DNA from: CAIRYW01 sp964555825
Lineage (GTDB): Bacteria; Patescibacteriota; Minisyncoccia; Phycocordibacterales; CAIRYW01
Assembly: GCA_964555825.1 (NCBI GenBank)
Contig: CAZKTY010000037.1
Location: 1-8,113, forward strand
Direction of reading: 5' to 3'
Length of the DNA: 8,113 nt
Shown: piece by piece, positions 5,191-8,113 of the stretch
How the letters are laid out: each line of letters begins with the position of its first letter
How positions within the stretch are numbered: position 1 is the first letter of the stretch
The notes under the pieces: generated by a model
The model's database searches: none
Told to the model about the DNA's origin: nothing
Seen by the model: the letters and a program-made list of their open reading frames with translations, nothing else
Made by a program: the position numbers and the translations under genes

Positions 5191-6196
5191 ATTTCAAATA
5201 TTTTGTTACATTTGCCTTTTGTACGGCGTATGTTGTTGCATAATGTACGTTTCCATCCTTATCTGTCAAGAAATATAGGTAAGGTGTGTCTTGCGGGTTT
5301 ATTATTGCATCGTAGGCAGCATTTATTGCATCAAGACCTGGATTTGATATTGGAGTTGGAGGTAGGCCTTTATTTAAGTAAGTGTTATATGGGGAATCCT
5401 TTTTTAGGTCAGCTGCTGTTATGGATTTCGAATCTTCACTAAGTACATAAGCAGTCGTAGCGTCTGATTGAAGAGCTATTCCTGAGTTCAATCTTTTAGC
5501 AAAGATCAAGGCAACATTTTTCTTATCTTCTGGTGTTTGAACTTCTTTTTCAACGATCGAAGCTAATATGATCACATTTAATTCAGTCTGTTTATCCAAC
5601 AAAAAAAGTTTTGGATTCTTTTCTTTAAAAGTTCTTGTAAGTTTGTCTACGATGTCAGTCTCAGATACTCCAGGAACGAAAAAATAAGTATCAGGAAAAA
5701 GATATCCTTCCAAAGGTTTTGCAGATGCTATAAATAGATCTTTATTAAAATTTGGGATCAACGTAGCTAATCTATTTGCCATATCATTTGCTGTAAAACC
5801 TTCTGGAAAGGTTGTTTTTATCTTTTGGATCCCAAAATATCCATGAGTCAGTCGAATGGATGCTCCTACTATATTCTCAGCGGAACCAAATTTATAAGGT
5901 CCTGCTATTATCTTGTTTTTTCCATAGATTATTGCTTCTAGATCGAAAAGAGTTGACGACCAGATTATCCCTGCATCGTATAATTTTTCCCCAGTTGATT
6001 TTATACCATCACCATTATTTATAAGGACAGTTGTCTCTTTACTAAAATTTGGTTTTGGTACCACAAAAGCTAGGATCAATAGAATAATAAGTGATCCAAA
6101 TATCTTTAATATTAAAATAATTAAATTTTTAACAGAAGGTCCTTCTTCTGTTTTTTCTTTTTTTATATCCAGGTCTGTTTTAAATTCGTCTTGCAT
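5189..6196 (-). CDS. mltG: Endolytic peptidoglycan transglycosylase MltG (YceG family)
   Basis: Membrane-bound enzyme that cuts nascent glycan strands and so sets their length. Of 335 residues, 1-22 are cytoplasmic and charged, 24-46 form one transmembrane helix (NLIILILKIFGSLIILLILAFVV), and the rest lies outside the membrane. A LysM-like subdomain follows (about 53-110), then the YceG catalytic domain: PEGFT (131-135), LEGYLFPDTYFF (162-173), and ASIVEKEV (212-219), whose first glutamate (Glu216) matches the catalytic Glu218 of E. coli MltG. LQSDATTAYVL (242-252), YNTYLNKGLPPTPISNPG (270-287) and the TDKDGNVHYATTY end (311-323) are also typical. The ATG is one base after the stop of the upstream membrane-protein gene, with no promoter or ribosome binding site, so the two are co-transcribed and probably translationally coupled. 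No minus-strand terminator follows the stop. Confidence 0.95.
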   Translation of the reverse strand: MQDEFKTDLDIKKEKTEEGPSVKNLIILILKIFGSLIILLILAFVVPKPNFSKETTVLINNGDGIKSTGEKLYDAGIIWSSTLFDLEAIIYGKNKIIAGPYKFGSAENIVGASIRLTHGYFGIQKIKTTFPEGFTANDMANRLATLIPNFNKDLFIASAKPLEGYLFPDTYFFVPGVSETDIVDKLTRTFKEKNPKLFLLDKQTELNVIILASIVEKEVQTPEDKKNVALIFAKRLNSGIALQSDATTAYVLSEDSKSITAADLKKDSPYNTYLNKGLPPTPISNPGLDAINAAYDAIINPQDTPYLYFLTDKDGNVHYATTYAVQKANVTKYLK

Positions 6197-6197
6197 T

Positions 6198-7421
6198 TTA
6201 TATAGGAAGATTTTGAGGAGCTTCTGATTTTTTAGCTTCTATTCTTCTAATTGATGGGGTTTTTGCAACTTCACCAGGGAAATGATAAATGGTTGCTAGG
6301 CTTTCCGTATTCATTGTGAAAAAATGTGCCTTGTGGGGAGGATGAAAAGCTGCTCTTAGCTGATATTCTTCTAGCATATGATGCTTCTTATGAAGAAGTT
6401 TTTTACCAGAGAAATCCTGCCAAGGGTATTTGAAGTCGGTTTCGTGATCATTTGTAAAGCTATTCAAATGACCTGAATTATATTGTCTGAATGATCCATT
6501 GAAGCCTGCGATATTAAAATCATTGTACTTGTCGATAGGTGCTAGATAAATTCCTCTAATAAGAGTATCAAATGCTGTCTTTGAAATATTTTGCTGTATA
6601 GCGTCAATAACCTCTCTGTCTTTTTTGGAAAGAGCTGATCCTTCTATACTTATTCCATTTAGATCTGTTTTTCCGCTTTCTTTAAGTTTTTTTACTTCTT
6701 CTTTTGCAGCATGGGTCCAGTCCACTTTTTCAAAATAAGTTCCAGGCTTTGTTCTTTCTTTTTTGTGAGCACGGATTAGGATCTGAAGCCAAGCTTGTTC
6801 TCCTTCTTTGAGAGCTCCCATATATTCAAGCATTGGTGTCATTGGATCGATCTTTAATTCTTCGTCTGGATCTTTCTCGAGTCCATAATGAGTGTAAGAA
6901 AGTATTGGGTAATGATCTGCTTTTGAAAGTTTGAAATTTGATCCCCATAGATCTATTTTACTTGCATCAAAATGTGTTTCTGAAGAATAATCATCAACAG
7001 CAGAGACCTCAATGTCTGGAAATTGAGCGTACAAAGAAGATGTGATGAAAGATTGCCAGAATTTCCAACATCGGATGTAAAAATGTATCTCCCCTCCAAA
7101 AGATGCCATCTCTAGAGAGAACCATGGTCTGACCTTTCCATCTATGTATTTTGCTATCCACGTACCCTCTCCTTTTGTTTGGTACAAGGAAGTCAAAAAA
7201 AGTTCCATTGCCAATGGAGATTTAGGCATCATTTTTGCTAATTTAATTTCCAAAAGAACTGCTTCTTGTTTAAGAATGAATTTATTCCTTTTATAGATGA
7301 CATATGCTTCAAAAAAGATCCATCCGAAGACAAAAGGTCCTATAAGGATCGCAACGATCCATGCATAGCCAAGTGCTTGTGAGAGAATTTCTTGAAAAGG
7401 ATTAATAGTGGTGCTTTCCAT
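6198..7421 (-). CDS. Membrane-anchored conserved protein of unknown function, 407 residues
   Basis: I do not recognise a characterised family. From the ATG at 7421 the protein has 407 residues with one hydrophobic segment near the N-terminus (about 15-43, AWIVAILIGPFVFGWIFF and flanks). A basic stretch follows (YKRNKFILK), then a long soluble region rich in aromatic residues, including WFSLEMASFGGEIHFYIRCW. The C-terminal section (about 345-400) has a His/Lys-rich patch (KKLLHKKHHM), then FFTMNTESLATIYHFPG and EAPQNLP. That last section reminds me of the segment preceding the ATPase domain in conjugation-type (TraG/VirD4-like) ATPases of Patescibacteria, but no Walker motif is present here. 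A T4SS-like or envelope role is therefore only inferred, helped by mltG one base downstream. An ATG three codons upstream (7430) is in frame, but it overlaps the -10 box, so I chose 7421. Confidence 0.8.
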   Translation of the reverse strand: MESTTINPFQEILSQALGYAWIVAILIGPFVFGWIFFEAYVIYKRNKFILKQEAVLLEIKLAKMMPKSPLAMELFLTSLYQTKGEGTWIAKYIDGKVRPWFSLEMASFGGEIHFYIRCWKFWQSFITSSLYAQFPDIEVSAVDDYSSETHFDASKIDLWGSNFKLSKADHYPILSYTHYGLEKDPDEELKIDPMTPMLEYMGALKEGEQAWLQILIRAHKKERTKPGTYFEKVDWTHAAKEEVKKLKESGKTDLNGISIEGSALSKKDREVIDAIQQNISKTAFDTLIRGIYLAPIDKYNDFNIAGFNGSFRQYNSGHLNSFTNDHETDFKYPWQDFSGKKLLHKKHHMLEEYQLRAAFHPPHKAHFFTMNTESLATIYHFPGEVAKTPSIRRIEAKKSEAPQNLPI

Positions 7422-7437
7422 GTCTAACATAATAACA
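7422..7437 (-). promoter_or_regulatory. Extended -10 promoter for the membrane protein-mltG unit
   Basis: On the minus strand TGT (7437-7435) plus TATTAT (7434-7429) form an extended -10, with seven bases to the ATG at 7421. It lies just beyond the terminator of the upstream gene, as expected for the start of a new transcription unit. The box covers the alternative ATG at 7430, which would then not be transcribed. Confidence 0.6.
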
Positions 7438-7464
7438 TTTGCTTAATTATTTAGGAATGATCAA

Positions 7465-7509
7465 AAAACAAAACAGCTTGGAAGTTTTACCTCCAAGCTG
7501 TTTTGTTTT
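7465..7509 (-). terminator. Perfect 18-bp hairpin terminator after the HARE-HTH gene
   Basis: Bases 7465-7482 and 7492-7509 are exact inverted repeats around a nine-base loop (7483-7491). The core is CAGCTTGGA/TCCAAGCTG with A/T-rich outer arms. Read on the minus strand, the second arm ends in a T-rich tail (GTTTTGTTTTTT), giving a strong intrinsic terminator 16 bases after the stop at 7526. The opposite strand also ends in GTTTTGTTTTAATT, so it could stop transcription in both directions. It separates the regulator gene from the membrane protein-mltG unit. Confidence 0.85.
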
Positions 7510-7525
7510 AATTAAGATATTTGTC

Positions 7526-8113
7526 TTATTTTATCAAGCTGTATTTTCCGTCCTTTTCCTTTTTGAAATTCTTTGAATTCTGAAGATTTACCAAGATCGT
7601 ATTTTCTTTCACATATCTTTCTTTCATTACTTTTTCGACGATCTCTTTTTTAGTTAGAGGACCACTTTTATCTAGGATCTTTGTGATCACATCTTTTACT
7701 ATGCCGTTTATATATCCCCATTCAGAAAGAGCATAAAGTCCTCTTCCAACTAAGACAAATCTAGGATCTTTTATCAATTCGTTGTGAGTTGTTGCAATGT
7801 GGGCTTTTTTTGAGAACATTTTCTCGATCGATTTTGCGACTTCTGTAAAGTGGATAGGTGAACCGTGCTTTCTTATTGCCAAGTAAGCATAATCTCTAAT
7901 ACCTTTTACTGAAACATTCTTTGAATCAGAAACTCCCCATTCTCCAAGAGGATTCTTTCCTATCTTCTTTGATATAGATAACCATCTCTTAAGGATCTCT
8001 TCATCTCTATATTCAGAATTTATTTCTTCTAGATGTTTTAGGAATCTTTCAAGGATCTCTGATTCAGGCAAAAGCTCATCGTCAGAAAGTGATTTGTATA
8101 GTTTTTTTAAGGC
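7526..8113 (-). CDS. HARE-HTH winged-helix protein, C-terminal part; probable sigma-like regulator
   Basis: The frame is open to the right edge, so this is the last 195 residues of a longer protein; a TTG at 8071 is not a credible start. Residues about 67-134 match the HARE-HTH winged helix found in the RNA polymerase delta subunit and in some chromatin and restriction proteins: VSVKGIRDYAYLAIRKHG, then PIHFTEVA, then THNELIKDPRFVLVGRGLYALSEWGY. A second winged-helix-like unit follows (about 137-194): VKDVITKILDKSGPLTKKEI, then VKENTILVNLQN and a basic wing KKEKDGKYSLI. From memory, patescibacterial proteins of this type carry a sigma-70 region-4-like helix-turn-helix before the HARE domain; that part would lie outside this window and cannot be checked here. 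The likely role is modulation of RNA polymerase or promoter recognition. A strong terminator follows. Confidence 0.8.
   Translation of the reverse strand, partial: ALKKLYKSLSDDELLPESEILERFLKHLEEINSEYRDEEILKRWLSISKKIGKNPLGEWGVSDSKNVSVKGIRDYAYLAIRKHGSPIHFTEVAKSIEKMFSKKAHIATTHNELIKDPRFVLVGRGLYALSEWGYINGIVKDVITKILDKSGPLTKKEIVEKVMKERYVKENTILVNLQNSKNFKKEKDGKYSLIK

Noticed and set aside
7422..7430. ATG at 7430 as the start of the 407-residue membrane protein.
   Set aside because: It falls inside the TATTAT -10 box, so the predicted transcript would not contain it.
8069..8071. TTG at 8071 as the start of the HARE-HTH gene.
   Set aside because: The same frame stays open to the window edge with protein-like sequence (ALKKLYKSLSDDEL), and there is no promoter or ribosome binding site; the gene is cut by the window.

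Overview
The window looks like a piece of a Candidate Phyla Radiation (Patescibacteria) genome. By eye it is roughly one third G+C and densely packed. The evidence is a short alanyl-tRNA synthetase that ends after its editing domain, a family-4 uracil-DNA glycosylase without iron-sulfur cysteines, a RecB-like nuclease with a CPRCFY / LGIGRP amino end, and almost no Shine-Dalgarno sequences. TGA is used as a normal stop, so the glycine-recoded code of Gracilibacteria and Absconditabacteria is excluded. This assignment rests on remembered family features, not a database search.

Layout. Nearly everything is on the minus strand, so it is described in transcription order from the right edge. (1) At 8113-7526 lies the C-terminal part of a regulator with a HARE-HTH winged helix, closed by a perfect 18-bp hairpin terminator. 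(2) A two-gene unit follows: a membrane-anchored protein of about 407 residues, then mltG, one base apart. (3) A 59-residue, two-helix membrane protein sits on the PLUS strand at 4984-5163, with its own terminator at 5163-5190; it is below the usual ORF length cut-off. (4) A tight run follows on the minus strand: mnmA, PD-(D/E)XK nuclease, single-domain MGMT, family-4 UDG, alaS. The middle three are DNA-handling or repair genes, and the nuclease/MGMT and MGMT/UDG pairs overlap. (5) At 293-1 is the start of a gene that may belong to the PilM/FtsA-like actin-fold family.

How the genes fit together. mnmA and alaS serve translation (tRNA wobble thiolation and tRNA-Ala charging). The nuclease, MGMT and UDG handle DNA damage: strand processing, O6-alkylguanine and uracil. 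MltG trims nascent peptidoglycan at the membrane, and the 407-residue protein beside it is probably another envelope component.

Main observation. Five starts that are not tightly coupled to an upstream gene carry the same pattern: an extended -10 box (TGnTANNNT) whose last base lies 6 or 7 bases before the start codon. This places the expected transcription start on the start codon itself, so these genes are probably read from leaderless mRNAs. The three overlapping or abutting genes (MGMT, UDG, mltG) lack it. The pattern also decides several start codons here.
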